The notes under the pieces are model-generated. The model made no database searches and was not told where the DNA came from. It saw only the letters and a list, made by a program, of their open reading frames with translations. The position numbers and the translations under genes were made by a program. 64,000 nucleotides of DNA from Catenulispora rubra (GTDB taxonomy: Bacteria > Actinomycetota > Actinomycetes > Streptomycetales > Catenulisporaceae), in NCBI RefSeq assembly GCF_015356825.1, contig NZ_JAACYW010000024.1, positions 1 to 64,000 of the forward strand, read 5' to 3'. Shown here piece after piece: positions 56,094-64,000 of the stretch. Position 1 is the first letter of the stretch. The number at the start of each line of letters is the position of its first letter.

Positions 56094-58081
56094 TCCTCGT
56101 CCGGCCCGATCCTGCTCTCTCCCCCCTCCAGGATCTCACCTGTGGCGGCGTTCACCGCACGACTTACCGGAAGCTCGGCCAAAGCGCTGTGGATCTGGCG
56201 CGCCGTGGCGGGCCCGATACCAGGTACTTCGGCGATTTCTGCCACATTCGCCGCGCGCAGTTTGCGAAGAGTTCCGAAATGGGCCAACAGCGCTTTACGC
56301 CGTACTTCCCCCAACCCGGGCACATCGTCGAGCGCGCTGGCGATCATCGACTTGGACCGCTTCTGGCGGTGGAAGGCGATGCCGAAGCGGTGCGCCTCGT
56401 CCCGGACCCGCTGGAGCAGGTACAGGCCCTCGCTGCTGCGCGGGAGCAGGACCGGGTCGTCCTCGTCCGGCAGCCAGACCTCCTCCAGGCGCTTGGCCAG
56501 GCCGACCAGCGTGACGTCGCTGATCTCCAGGTCGGCCAGGGCCCGCGCGGCCGCCGCGACCTGCGGCTGGCCGCCGTCGACGACCACCAACTGCGGCGGG
56601 TAGGCGAACTTCTTGCGGTCGCCAGTGGTCTCGTCGATGAGCTTCTCTTCCTCTTGTTCCTTGAGGAAGGCCTTGAAGCGGCGGGTGATGACCTCGTGCA
56701 TGTTGCGCACGTCGTCGTTGGTCGCGCCGGTCTCCGCTTCACCCTTGATGGTGAAGCGGCGGTACTCGCTCTTGCGCGGCAGGCCGTCCTCGAACACCAC
56801 CATCGAGGCGACGACGTTGGTGCCCTGGAGGTGAGAGATGTCATAGCACTCGATGCGCAGCGGCGCCTGGTCCATGCCGATGGCGTCGGCCAGCTCCTGC
56901 AGGGCCACCGAACGCGTGGTCAGGTCCGAGGCGCGGCGGGTCTTGTGCAGGACCAGGGCCTGCTTGGCGTTCTGCGCGACGGTCTCCATCAGCGCGGCCT
57001 TGTCGCCGCGCCGGGGGACGCGGACCTCGACCTTGGCGCCGCGGCGCTCGCACAGCCACTCCGTTATGGCCTCCACGCTGCCCGGCAGCTCCGGGACCAG
57101 GATCTCCCTCGGCACGGTCTCCGTGTCGATGCCCTGCTCGCCCTGCTCGGAGCCGTAGAGCTGCTGCATGAAGTGCTCGACCAGGCCGGCGGTGTCGACG
57201 TCCTCGACCCGGTCCACGACCCAGCCGCGCTGGCCCCGGATGCGACCGCCGCGCACGTGGAACACCTGGACCGCGGCCTCCAGCGGGTCCTCGGCCAGCG
57301 CGATGACGTCGGCGTCGGTGCCGTCGCCGAGGACGACCGCGTTCTTCTCCAGAGTCTGCCGCAGGGCTTGGAGGTCGTCGCGCAGGCGCGCCGCCTTCTC
57401 GAACTCCAGGTCCTTCGCAGCCTCCTTCATCTCGTCTTCCAGACCCTTGATGTACCGGTCGGTGCGGCCGGCCATGAAGGTGACGAAGTCCTCGACGATC
57501 TCCCGGTGCTCCTCGGCGCCGACCCGGCCGACACACGGCGCGGAGCACTTGCCGATGTAGCCGAGCAGGCAGGGCCGGCCGGTCTGCGCGGCGCGCTTGA
57601 AGACGCCGGAGGAGCAGGTGCGGATCGGGAAGACGCGCAGGAGGGAGTCCAGCGTCTCGCGGATCGCCCAGGCGTGGGAGTAGGGGCCGAAGTAGCGGAC
57701 GCCGGGGCGCTTGGGACCGCGCATGACCTGCGCGCGCGGGTACTCCTCGCCGACGGTGACGGCCAGGCTCGGGTAGGACTTGTCGTCCCGGTACTTGACG
57801 TTGAAGCGCGGGTCGAACTGCTTGATCCAGGTGTACTCCAGCTGGAGCGCCTCGACCTCGGTGGCGACGGTGGTCCACTCCACGCTCGCGGCCGTGGTCA
57901 CCATGGTCTGGGTGCGGACGTGCAGGTTGGCCAGGTCCTGGAAGTAGCTCGTCAGCCGCGAGCGCAGGTTCTTGGCCTTGCCGACGTAGATCACCCGGCC
58001 GTGCGGGTCGCGGAACTTGTAGACGCCGGGCGAGGTCGGGATCTCGCCGGTCTTCGGGCGATAGGTTGCCGGGTCTGCCAC
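56090..58081 (-). CDS. uvrC: Excinuclease ABC subunit UvrC
   Basis: 663 residues. GIY-YIG domain at the N-terminus ([20 protein letters not shown]), Cys-rich segment ([17 protein letters not shown]), UVR helix (about residues 205-240), the RNase H-like endonuclease half with [18 protein letters not shown], and C-terminal helix-hairpin-helix pairs ([25 protein letters not shown]). Makes the dual incisions in nucleotide excision repair. Confidence 0.96.
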   Translation of the reverse strand: MADPATYRPKTGEIPTSPGVYKFRDPHGRVIYVGKAKNLRSRLTSYFQDLANLHVRTQTMVTTAASVEWTTVATEVEALQLEYTWIKQFDPRFNVKYRDDKSYPSLAVTVGEEYPRAQVMRGPKRPGVRYFGPYSHAWAIRETLDSLLRVFPIRTCSSGVFKRAAQTGRPCLLGYIGKCSAPCVGRVGAEEHREIVEDFVTFMAGRTDRYIKGLEDEMKEAAKDLEFEKAARLRDDLQALRQTLEKNAVVLGDGTDADVIALAEDPLEAAVQVFHVRGGRIRGQRGWVVDRVEDVDTAGLVEHFMQQLYGSEQGEQGIDTETVPREILVPELPGSVEAITEWLCERRGAKVEVRVPRRGDKAALMETVAQNAKQALVLHKTRRASDLTTRSVALQELADAIGMDQAPLRIECYDISHLQGTNVVASMVVFEDGLPRKSEYRRFTIKGEAETGATNDDVRNMHEVITRRFKAFLKEQEEEKLIDETTGDRKKFAYPPQLVVVDGGQPQVAAAARALADLEISDVTLVGLAKRLEEVWLPDEDDPVLLPRSSEGLYLLQRVRDEAHRFGIAFHRQKRSKSMIASALDDVPGLGEVRRKALLAHFGTLRKLRAANVAEIAEVPGIGPATARQIHSALAELPVSRAVNAATGEILEGGESRIGPDEE

Positions 58082-58176
58082 AGGGAAAGCCTACGCGGCC
58101 GGGGGGACACGATCCGGTGGCCGGGGGTCGACCCCGGGCTGTCGCGCCGGTCCCCCGGGTGTCCCCCCGGCTCGCG

Positions 58177-58737
58177 TCACGGGCAGACGGGCTCGGTGAC
58201 GAACTGGGCGGTCCCCTCGCTCAGGACGCCGACGACACAGCGCGCGCTCGGCGCCAGCGGCGCGACCGGCCGGGAGTAGGGCCAGGCGAAGGTGTTCTCG
58301 CTCTGCGGGCCGAGGGCGAAGGCGCCGTTGTCGTCGTCCCCGCCGCCCTTGACCGCGCCGGTCTTGTCGGCCCAGCGCCAGTGGAAGCGCAGGCTGTCGG
58401 CGCGCGGGCCGTCGACCTTGATGTAGCTGTCGCGCACCATGCTGATCGTGCGCTTGGCCGGGTCGCCGCAGGCCTCGACGACGAGGAGGTTCTTGCCGGC
58501 GGCGACCCGGTGCAGGCCGAGGCCGAGGTAGGTGCCGTAGCTGTGGCACAGGGTGATGGCCATGGGGGCGTTGATGGTGCCTGAGCCGGTGCCAGTGCCG
58601 GTGCTGGAACCGGAACCGGGGCCAATGCCCGTCGTGCGGGTCGTGCCGCTGGCCGAGACCGGGCCGGCGCCCAGCAACGCCGCGCCGACCAGCGTCATCC
58701 CGACGGCGAAGACCCTGCGGAACCTACGGATGCTCAC
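58177..58737 (-). CDS. Secreted protein of unknown function
   Basis: 186 residues from the GTG at 58737, supported by AGGGAG. Signal peptide (RRVFAVGMTLVGAALLGAGP..), a Gly/Ser/Thr-rich linker, then a ~130-residue domain with four Cys (one each in LCHSY, EACGD, ARCVV, EPVCP) and several Trp. No family recognised. Sits between uvrC and the Rieske lipoprotein. Confidence 0.65.
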   Translation of the reverse strand: MSIRRFRRVFAVGMTLVGAALLGAGPVSASGTTRTTGIGPGSGSSTGTGTGSGTINAPMAITLCHSYGTYLGLGLHRVAAGKNLLVVEACGDPAKRTISMVRDSYIKVDGPRADSLRFHWRWADKTGAVKGGGDDDNGAFALGPQSENTFAWPYSRPVAPLAPSARCVVGVLSEGTAQFVTEPVCP

Positions 58738-58881
58738 TGCGATGTTCTCCCTTGAATAGTGGTCGGCGAGCACGATCACTAGGGATATCGGTCGGGCGAC
58801 GCGGGCGCTGAAGACAACCGCGGGTCGCCCGATCGGGGCCAATGACAGGATGTTTCTCCAGTAGGCGCGGGCAGTCCCGAA

Positions 58882-59346
58882 TCAGCTCGAAGAACCGGTG
58901 ACGTCCACGTTCGCGCCGTTCACCTTGGCCGTCATGGCCGCCAGCGGCGAGGCCGCGGGGCCGTTGAGCACGGAGCCGTCCTGGGCGCTGAAGACCGAGC
59001 CGTGGCAGGGGCAGACGATGCGGTTGTTCGTGACGCCGCCGACCGTGCAGCCCTGGTGCGTGCAGACCGCCGTGAAGGCCTTGAAGACCCCGGCCTGCGG
59101 CTGCGTCACCACGACGTTGTTCGACTTGTCGATGTACCCGCCGCCGACCGGCACCGAGGACGACGGCACGGCGACGGTCCCGTTCCCGTTCCCGCTGGAC
59201 GACCCGCCGGACGACGAGCTGCTCGAGCTGCTCGAGCACGCCGCGACCGCGCCGACCCCGGCCACCGGCACCACGACCAGGGCGGCGGCCTTCATGACGG
59301 ACCGGCGGTCCGGCCCCGACTCCTCGACCTCTACATGATCAGACAT
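58882..59346 (-). CDS. Rieske [2Fe-2S] lipoprotein, Tat-exported
   Basis: 154 residues from the ATG at 59346. Twin-arginine signal (PDRRSVMKAAAL) with a lipobox ending in Cys, a Ser-rich linker, then the Rieske pair CTHQGC and CPCHGS for the 2Fe-2S cluster. Likely a membrane-tethered electron carrier. Immediately upstream of the uvrA terminator region. Confidence 0.87.
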   Translation of the reverse strand: MSDHVEVEESGPDRRSVMKAAALVVVPVAGVGAVAACSSSSSSSSSGGSSSGNGNGTVAVPSSSVPVGGGYIDKSNNVVVTQPQAGVFKAFTAVCTHQGCTVGGVTNNRIVCPCHGSVFSAQDGSVLNGPAASPLAAMTAKVNGANVDVTGSSS

Positions 59347-59424
59347 GGGGAGTAGTCCATCATGCCCGTCTGTGAGAATTCTTTGAGGCCCGGTCGTGTG
59401 GTGAACATGCACTGGACATGCGGC

Positions 59425-59459
59425 GGGCCCGCGCCGATCAGCACGATCGGCACGGGCCC
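59425..59459 (-). terminator. Hairpin terminator of uvrA
   Basis: 15-base stem with one G-T pair (left arm 59425-59439, right arm 59445-59459), 24 bases beyond the uvrA stop. Confidence 0.75.
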
Positions 59460-59483
59460 GTGCCCCTACGCATACCCCTATTG

Positions 59484-62400
59484 CTACTTCTTCGCGGCGG
59501 CCTTCTTGGCGGGCGCCTTCTTCGCGACCGTCTTGGCGGCCGTGGTCTTGGCCGCCGCCGGAGTCTTGGCCGCCGGAGTCTTGGCCGCCGGTGCCTTCGC
59601 CGCGGCGGTCTTGGCCGCCACCGCCGTCTTCTTCGCCGCCGCCACACCGCCCGATGCCGTACTCGCCGCGCCCGCCGCACCCGCCGGCTGCGGCGCGTTG
59701 CTCCGCTTCGCCGCCTCGATCGCCTCGGCGACCTTCGGCTTGCGCGCCTGCGCCGCCGTCAGCGCCGCGGTCGCGGCGTTCGCCTCGCCGTGCAGTATCG
59801 GCTCCAGGAACCGGCCGGTGTGGCTGCCGGCCACCTTCGCCACGTCCTCCGGCGTGCCCTCGGCGACCACGATGCCGCCGCCGCGCCCGCCCTCGGGACC
59901 CATGTCGACCAGCCAGTCGGCGGTCTTGATGACGTCCAGGTTGTGCTCGATCACGATCACCGAGTTGCCCTGGTCGACCAGCCGCTGGAGCACCCCGAGC
60001 AGCTTGTTGATGTCCTCGAAGTGCAGCCCGGTGGTCGGCTCGTCCAGCACGTAGACCGTGCGGCCGGTGGCCCGGCGCTTCAGCTCGGCGGCCAGCTTCA
60101 CGCGCTGCGCCTCGCCGCCGGACAGCGTGGTCGCCGACTGGCCCAGGCGCACGTAGCCCAGCCCCACGTCGACCAGCGTCTGCATGTGCCGGGAGATCGC
60201 CGGGACCGCCTCGAAGAAGTCCGCGGCCTCCTCGATCGGCATGTCCAGGACCTCGCCGATGTTCTTGCCCTTGAAGTGGACCTCCAGGGTCTCCCGGTTG
60301 TAGCGCGCGCCGTGGCAGACCTCGCAGGGCACGTACACGTCCGGCAGGAAGTTCATCTCGATCTTGATGGTGCCGTCGCCCTGGCAGTTCTCGCAGCGGC
60401 CGCCCTTGACGTTGAAGGAGAACCGGCCGGGCAGGTAGCCGCGGACCTTGGCCTCGGTGGTGTTGGCGAACAGCTTGCGGATGTGGTCGAACACGCCGGT
60501 GTAGGTGGCCGGGTTGGAGCGCGGGGTGCGGCCGATCGGCGACTGGTCGACGTGCACGACCTTGTCCAGCAGGTCCACGCCGTCCACCCGGGTGTGCCGG
60601 CCGGGCACGGTGCGCGCGCCGTTCAGCTCGCGCGCCAGCGTCGAGTACAGGATGTCGTTGACCAGCGTGGACTTGCCGGAGCCGGAGACGCCGGTGACCG
60701 CGACGAAGACGCCGAGCGGGAAGGCCACGTCGATGTCGCGCAGGTTGTTCTCCCGCGCGCCGCGCACCACCAGCTGCCGCTTGGCGTCGATCGGCCGCCG
60801 CATCGCCGGGATCTCGATCCGGCGCCGTCCGGAGACGTACTGGCCGGTCAGCGAGTCCTCGGAGGCCAGCAGGTCCTCCACGGTGCCGGAGACGACGACC
60901 TGTCCGCCGTGCTCGCCGGCGCCCGGGCCGATGTCCACGACCCAGTCGGCGATGGCGATGGTGTCCTCGTCGTGCTCCACCACGATCAGGGTGTTGCCCA
61001 GGTCGCGCAGCCGGATCAGGGTGTCGATCAGCCGGTGGTTGTCGCGCTGGTGCAGGCCGATGGAGGGCTCGTCGAGCACGTACAGCACGCCGGTCAGGCC
61101 CGAGCCGATCTGGGTGGCCAGCCGGATGCGCTGGGCCTCGCCGCCGGCCAGGGTGGCGCTGGCGCGGTCCAGGGACAGGTAGTCCAGGCCGACGTCGACC
61201 AGGAACTGGAGCCGCTCGTTGACCTCCTTGAGCACTCGGGCGGCGATCTGCGCCTCGCGGTCGGACAGGGTGAGCTCGCGCAGGTACTGCGCGCACTCGC
61301 CGACCGGCAGCGCGGCGATCTCGTCGATCGAGCGGCCGCCCTCGGAGCGCTCCCCACCCAGGGTGACGGCACGGATGACCGGCTTGAGGCGGGTGCCGTC
61401 GCAGGCCTCGCACGGGACCTCGCGCATGTAGCCGGTCAGGCGCTCGCGGGCGCTGTCGCTGTCGGATTCGGCGTAGCGCCGGGTGATCCACGGCTTGACG
61501 CCCTCGTAGGTGGTCTCCCACGCGCGCTTGGAGCCGTGCCGGTTGGTGTACCGGACCGTGAGCTTCTTCTTGTAGCCCTCAAGGATGACCTTCTGGGCCT
61601 TGGCCGGGATCCGCCCCCAGGGCGTGTCCATGTCGAAGCCGATCTCCTGGCCCAGGGAGGCCAGCATGTGCCCGAACCAGCTGGCGCCCATCCCGGAGGC
61701 GGCCCAGACGGTGATGGCGCCGTCGTTCAGGGTCTTGTCCGGGTCCGGGATCACCAGCTCGGTGTCCACCTCCAGCTTCACGCCCAGGCCCGAGCAGGTC
61801 GGGCAGGCGCCGAAGGGGGAGTTGAAGGAGAACGAGCGCGGCTCCAGCTCCTCGAACGACAGGTCGTCGTAGACGCAGTACAGGTGCTCGGAGTACATGC
61901 GCTCGCGGTTCGGGTCGTCCTCTGCGAGGTCGACGAACTCCAGCGTGATCATGCCGCTGCCGAGCTGGAGCGCGGTCTCCACCGAGTCGGTGAGCCTGCG
62001 CTTGGCGCTGGCCTTGACCGAGAGCCGGTCCACCACCACCTCGATGGTGTGCTTCTCCTGCTTCTTCAGCGTCGGCGCCTCGGTCAGCTGCACCACGACG
62101 CCGTCCACCCGGGCCCGGCTGTACCCCTTGGTCTGCAGCTCGGCGAACAGGTCGACGTACTCGCCCTTACGCTCGCGGACCACCGGGGCCAGGACCTGGA
62201 AGCGGGTGCCCTCCTCCAGCTCCAGCACCCGGTCCACGATCTGCTGCGGGCTCTGCCGGGCGATCGGGCGGCCGCACACCGGGCAGTGCGGGTGGCCGGC
62301 CCGGGCGTAGAGCAGCCGCAGGTAGTCGTAGACCTCGGTGATGGTTCCCACGGTCGAGCGCGGGTTCTTCGAGGTCGACTTCTGGTCGATCGACACCGCC

Positions 62401-62642
62401 GGGGACAGCCCCTCGATGAAGTCGACGTCGGGCTTGTCCATCTGCCCGAGGAACTGGCGCGCGTAAGCCGACAGCGACTCCACGTATCGCCGCTGGCCCT
62501 CAGCGAAGATCGTGTCGAACGCCAGCGAGGACTTGCCCGAGCCGGACAAGCCGGTGAACACGATAAGGGCGTCCCGGGGGAGGTCCACCGAGACGTCCTT
62601 GAGGTTGTGCTCCCGCGCGCCGCGGACGATCAGCCGATCCAC
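59484..62642 (-). CDS. uvrA: Excinuclease ABC subunit UvrA with Lys/Ala-rich tail
   Basis: 1052 residues from the GTG at 62642 (opening [22 protein letters not shown] upstream); an earlier start at 62699 is less likely. Both ABC modules are present (Walker [13 protein letters not shown]; later [13 protein letters not shown]), with zinc sites ([33 protein letters not shown]) and two signature motifs ([13 protein letters not shown]). After the normal UvrA end comes a tail of about 52 residues with 14 Lys in Ala/Pro/Thr repeats, resembling a histone H1-type C-terminus. Core nucleotide-excision-repair damage sensor. Confidence 0.96.
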   Translation of the reverse strand: MDRLIVRGAREHNLKDVSVDLPRDALIVFTGLSGSGKSSLAFDTIFAEGQRRYVESLSAYARQFLGQMDKPDVDFIEGLSPAVSIDQKSTSKNPRSTVGTITEVYDYLRLLYARAGHPHCPVCGRPIARQSPQQIVDRVLELEEGTRFQVLAPVVRERKGEYVDLFAELQTKGYSRARVDGVVVQLTEAPTLKKQEKHTIEVVVDRLSVKASAKRRLTDSVETALQLGSGMITLEFVDLAEDDPNRERMYSEHLYCVYDDLSFEELEPRSFSFNSPFGACPTCSGLGVKLEVDTELVIPDPDKTLNDGAITVWAASGMGASWFGHMLASLGQEIGFDMDTPWGRIPAKAQKVILEGYKKKLTVRYTNRHGSKRAWETTYEGVKPWITRRYAESDSDSARERLTGYMREVPCEACDGTRLKPVIRAVTLGGERSEGGRSIDEIAALPVGECAQYLRELTLSDREAQIAARVLKEVNERLQFLVDVGLDYLSLDRASATLAGGEAQRIRLATQIGSGLTGVLYVLDEPSIGLHQRDNHRLIDTLIRLRDLGNTLIVVEHDEDTIAIADWVVDIGPGAGEHGGQVVVSGTVEDLLASEDSLTGQYVSGRRRIEIPAMRRPIDAKRQLVVRGARENNLRDIDVAFPLGVFVAVTGVSGSGKSTLVNDILYSTLARELNGARTVPGRHTRVDGVDLLDKVVHVDQSPIGRTPRSNPATYTGVFDHIRKLFANTTEAKVRGYLPGRFSFNVKGGRCENCQGDGTIKIEMNFLPDVYVPCEVCHGARYNRETLEVHFKGKNIGEVLDMPIEEAADFFEAVPAISRHMQTLVDVGLGYVRLGQSATTLSGGEAQRVKLAAELKRRATGRTVYVLDEPTTGLHFEDINKLLGVLQRLVDQGNSVIVIEHNLDVIKTADWLVDMGPEGGRGGGIVVAEGTPEDVAKVAGSHTGRFLEPILHGEANAATAALTAAQARKPKVAEAIEAAKRSNAPQPAGAAGAASTASGGVAAAKKTAVAAKTAAAKAPAAKTPAAKTPAAAKTTAAKTVAKKAPAKKAAAKK

Positions 62643-62819
62643 TAGTGCAACCTTCCTGAAGACATGACTCGCACTGATGCTAAACGGGGCCTCCGACAAG
62701 TTCCGGATTCCGGCCGCCCCGCAGGTCCGCGCGCCGACCCGACTGCGGGCGCGCGATCCGTCCCAGCTACTTCAAGATCCGTGTGGCAGACGGGGGTCGG
62801 GTACGGAAGAGTTACCGCC

Positions 62820-63590
62820 GTGACCGAATCACCGACCATCCCCGCCTCCTTCGACGCCGCCGCCGACCTCGAGCAGATCACCGAGGCCACGGCGCACCTG
62901 CTGGCCACCGTCGCCGACATGACCGACGAGGAAGTGCGCGAGCCCTCGCTGTGCGACGGCTGGACGCGCGGGCACGTCCTGGCCCACATCGCCCGCAACG
63001 CCGACGGCCTGTCCAACATGCTCAACACCGCGGCGACCGGTGAGGTCACGCCGATGTACGAATCCGACGACAAGCGCAACGCCGACGTCGAGGCCGGCTC
63101 TTCCCGGCCGGTCGAGGAGCAGCTGGCGGACCTGCGGGAATCGGCGGGCCGGTTCGTCGAAGCGTACGCCACGGCGCAGGCGGCCGGGCACTGGGACGCC
63201 CCGGTGTACCGGACGGCCGGGGCGACCCCGTACCCGGCGCACCAGCTGCCCGGCAAGCGGCTCGGCGAGGTCCTGATCCACCATGTCGACCTGGACCTGG
63301 ACTTCACCCCGGCGCACTGGTCGGACACCTTCACCGACCGCTGGTTCGCCGACGCGCTGGCCCGCTTCGAGACCCGGCCGGAGTTCCCGGCGCTGCGGCT
63401 GGACGTCGAGGAGGAGGACCAGGTCTACGGCGTGAAGGCGGAGCCGCAGGACTCCGGCGTGGTGATCGTGCGCGGCCCGAAGCGGGCGCTGCTGGCCTGG
63501 CTGCTCGGCCGGGCCTCCGGCGACGGGCTGGTCGCGGTGATCCCGGCCGGCGGCCGCGGCCCGCTGCCGAAGCTGCCGGCCTGGGCCTGA
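62820..63590 (+). CDS. Maleylpyruvate isomerase/mycothiol-dependent (DinB-like) family protein
   Basis: 256 residues from the GTG at 62820 (GGAAGAG upstream). DinB-like four-helix metal-binding fold: LCDGWTRGHVLAHIARNAD (first His ligands) and GEVLIHHVDLDLD (second), typical of mycothiol-dependent maleylpyruvate isomerases. Substrate unclear. Divergent from uvrA; 10 bases before the next gene. Confidence 0.87.
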   Translation: MTESPTIPASFDAAADLEQITEATAHLLATVADMTDEEVREPSLCDGWTRGHVLAHIARNADGLSNMLNTAATGEVTPMYESDDKRNADVEAGSSRPVEEQLADLRESAGRFVEAYATAQAAGHWDAPVYRTAGATPYPAHQLPGKRLGEVLIHHVDLDLDFTPAHWSDTFTDRWFADALARFETRPEFPALRLDVEEEDQVYGVKAEPQDSGVVIVRGPKRALLAWLLGRASGDGLVAVIPAGGRGPLPKLPAWA

Positions 63591-63599
63591 GGAGGGCCG

Positions 63600-64000
63600 A
63601 TGACGTACCACGGCATCGTCCACGTCGGCGGCCCGCCGGCCGTGCACGAACTCGCGCAGCTGATCGTCACCAAGATCGCGGTCGGCCCGAAGGCGGCGAA
63701 CTGCTACCTGCTGCGCGACCGGCTCAGCGGCGAGCAGGTGCTCATCGACGCCGCCGACGACGCCCCGGCGCTGATCCAGCTGGTCAACGGCGAGCTGGCG
63801 GCGGTGGTGACCACGCACCGGCACCGCGACCACTGGCGCGCGCTGGCCGAGGTGGTGGCCGCGACCGGCGCGGTGACGATGGCCGGGGCGCACGACGCGG
63901 GCGCGATCGAGGTCCCGACGAAGGTGGCGCTGCACGACGGGGACGAGATCCGGCTGGGGCACTCCGTGCTGACGGCGATGCACCTGGCCGGCGACGCGCC
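63600..64000 (+). CDS. Metallo-beta-lactamase-fold hydrolase, N-terminal part (runs off window)
   Basis: Begins at the ATG at 63600 with GAGGAGG just upstream and runs past the window end; 133 codons are visible. The metal motif THRHRDH (HxHxDH) at about residues 74-80 is followed by helix-strand units of the fold. Glyoxalase II/YcbL-type enzymes are the likely subgroup. Probably in one transcript with the preceding gene. Confidence 0.85.
   Translation, partial: MTYHGIVHVGGPPAVHELAQLIVTKIAVGPKAANCYLLRDRLSGEQVLIDAADDAPALIQLVNGELAAVVTTHRHRDHWRALAEVVAATGAVTMAGAHDAGAIEVPTKVALHDGDEIRLGHSVLTAMHLAGDA

Noticed and set aside
58882..61521. A long minus-strand frame covering the Rieske gene and much of uvrA
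   Set aside because: Only the final 154 codons from 59346 show Rieske motifs; the remainder is an out-of-frame shadow of uvrA.

Overview
The window is high-GC DNA from a filamentous, sporulation-competent actinomycete. The evidence is the actinobacterial RNA-polymerase-binding protein RbpA, the sporulation regulator WhiA next to YvcK- and RapZ-type genes, a mycothiol-dependent-type enzyme, many GTG starts and dense 4-base stop/start overlaps. A Streptomyces/Catenulispora-type genome is likely; the genus cannot be fixed from the sequence alone. No rRNA, tRNA, CRISPR array, insertion sequence or prophage was seen.

Layout. Positions 1-3.6 kb hold the end of an MFS exporter, a TetR regulator and a RecQ-type helicase fused to a phosphoribosyltransferase-like tail. 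Positions 3.8-8.6 kb hold a secreted trypsin-like protease lipoprotein, an STM4014/STM4015-like pair, and a GntR regulator divergent from a bile-acid:sodium-symporter-family transporter. The GntR gene carries a perfect TTGTATACAA dyad at its 5' end and a degenerate copy at its 3' end. Positions 8.7-19.9 kb hold an IclR regulator divergent from a tightly packed ten-gene catabolic operon: a four-gene OpuC-type quaternary-amine ABC importer, a formaldehyde-activating-enzyme (Fae) homologue, a mandelate-racemase-type enolase, two aldehyde dehydrogenases, a beta-hydroxyacid dehydrogenase and an iron-type alcohol dehydrogenase. I do not recognise this set as a described pathway, and it is the best candidate here for an undescribed system. 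Positions 20-32 kb are mixed: a HAD phosphatase, three methyltransferase or acetyltransferase genes, a complete Dpp/Opp peptide importer with a two-domain fused ATPase, a sedolisin protease and a pentapeptide-repeat protein. Positions 32-38.2 kb hold an FdhF/YdeP molybdoenzyme, rbpA and a CitA/CitB-like two-component system. Positions 38.2-43.5 kb hold an orphan OmpR-type regulator, two exported proteins of unknown function and an SsuABC/TauABC-type importer. Positions 43.9-47.5 kb hold a TetR regulator with a 12-copy Asn-Pro-Ala repeat divergent from an NAD(P)-dependent reductase, then an alpha/beta hydrolase and a MerR/TipA-type regulator.

From 48 kb to the end is a conserved actinobacterial core block, nearly all on the minus strand: secG-tpiA-pgk-gap-whiA-(SGNH esterase)-yvcK-rapZ-uvrC-(secreted protein)-(Rieske lipoprotein)-uvrA, then, on the plus strand, a maleylpyruvate-isomerase-family enzyme and the start of a metallo-beta-lactamase-fold hydrolase. 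Oddities here are a Lys/Ala-rich histone-like tail on UvrA, an extended WhiA C-terminus, an esterase inserted between whiA and yvcK, and a strong terminator between gap and pgk.

All functional calls come from motifs and family resemblance recognised by eye; no database search was run.
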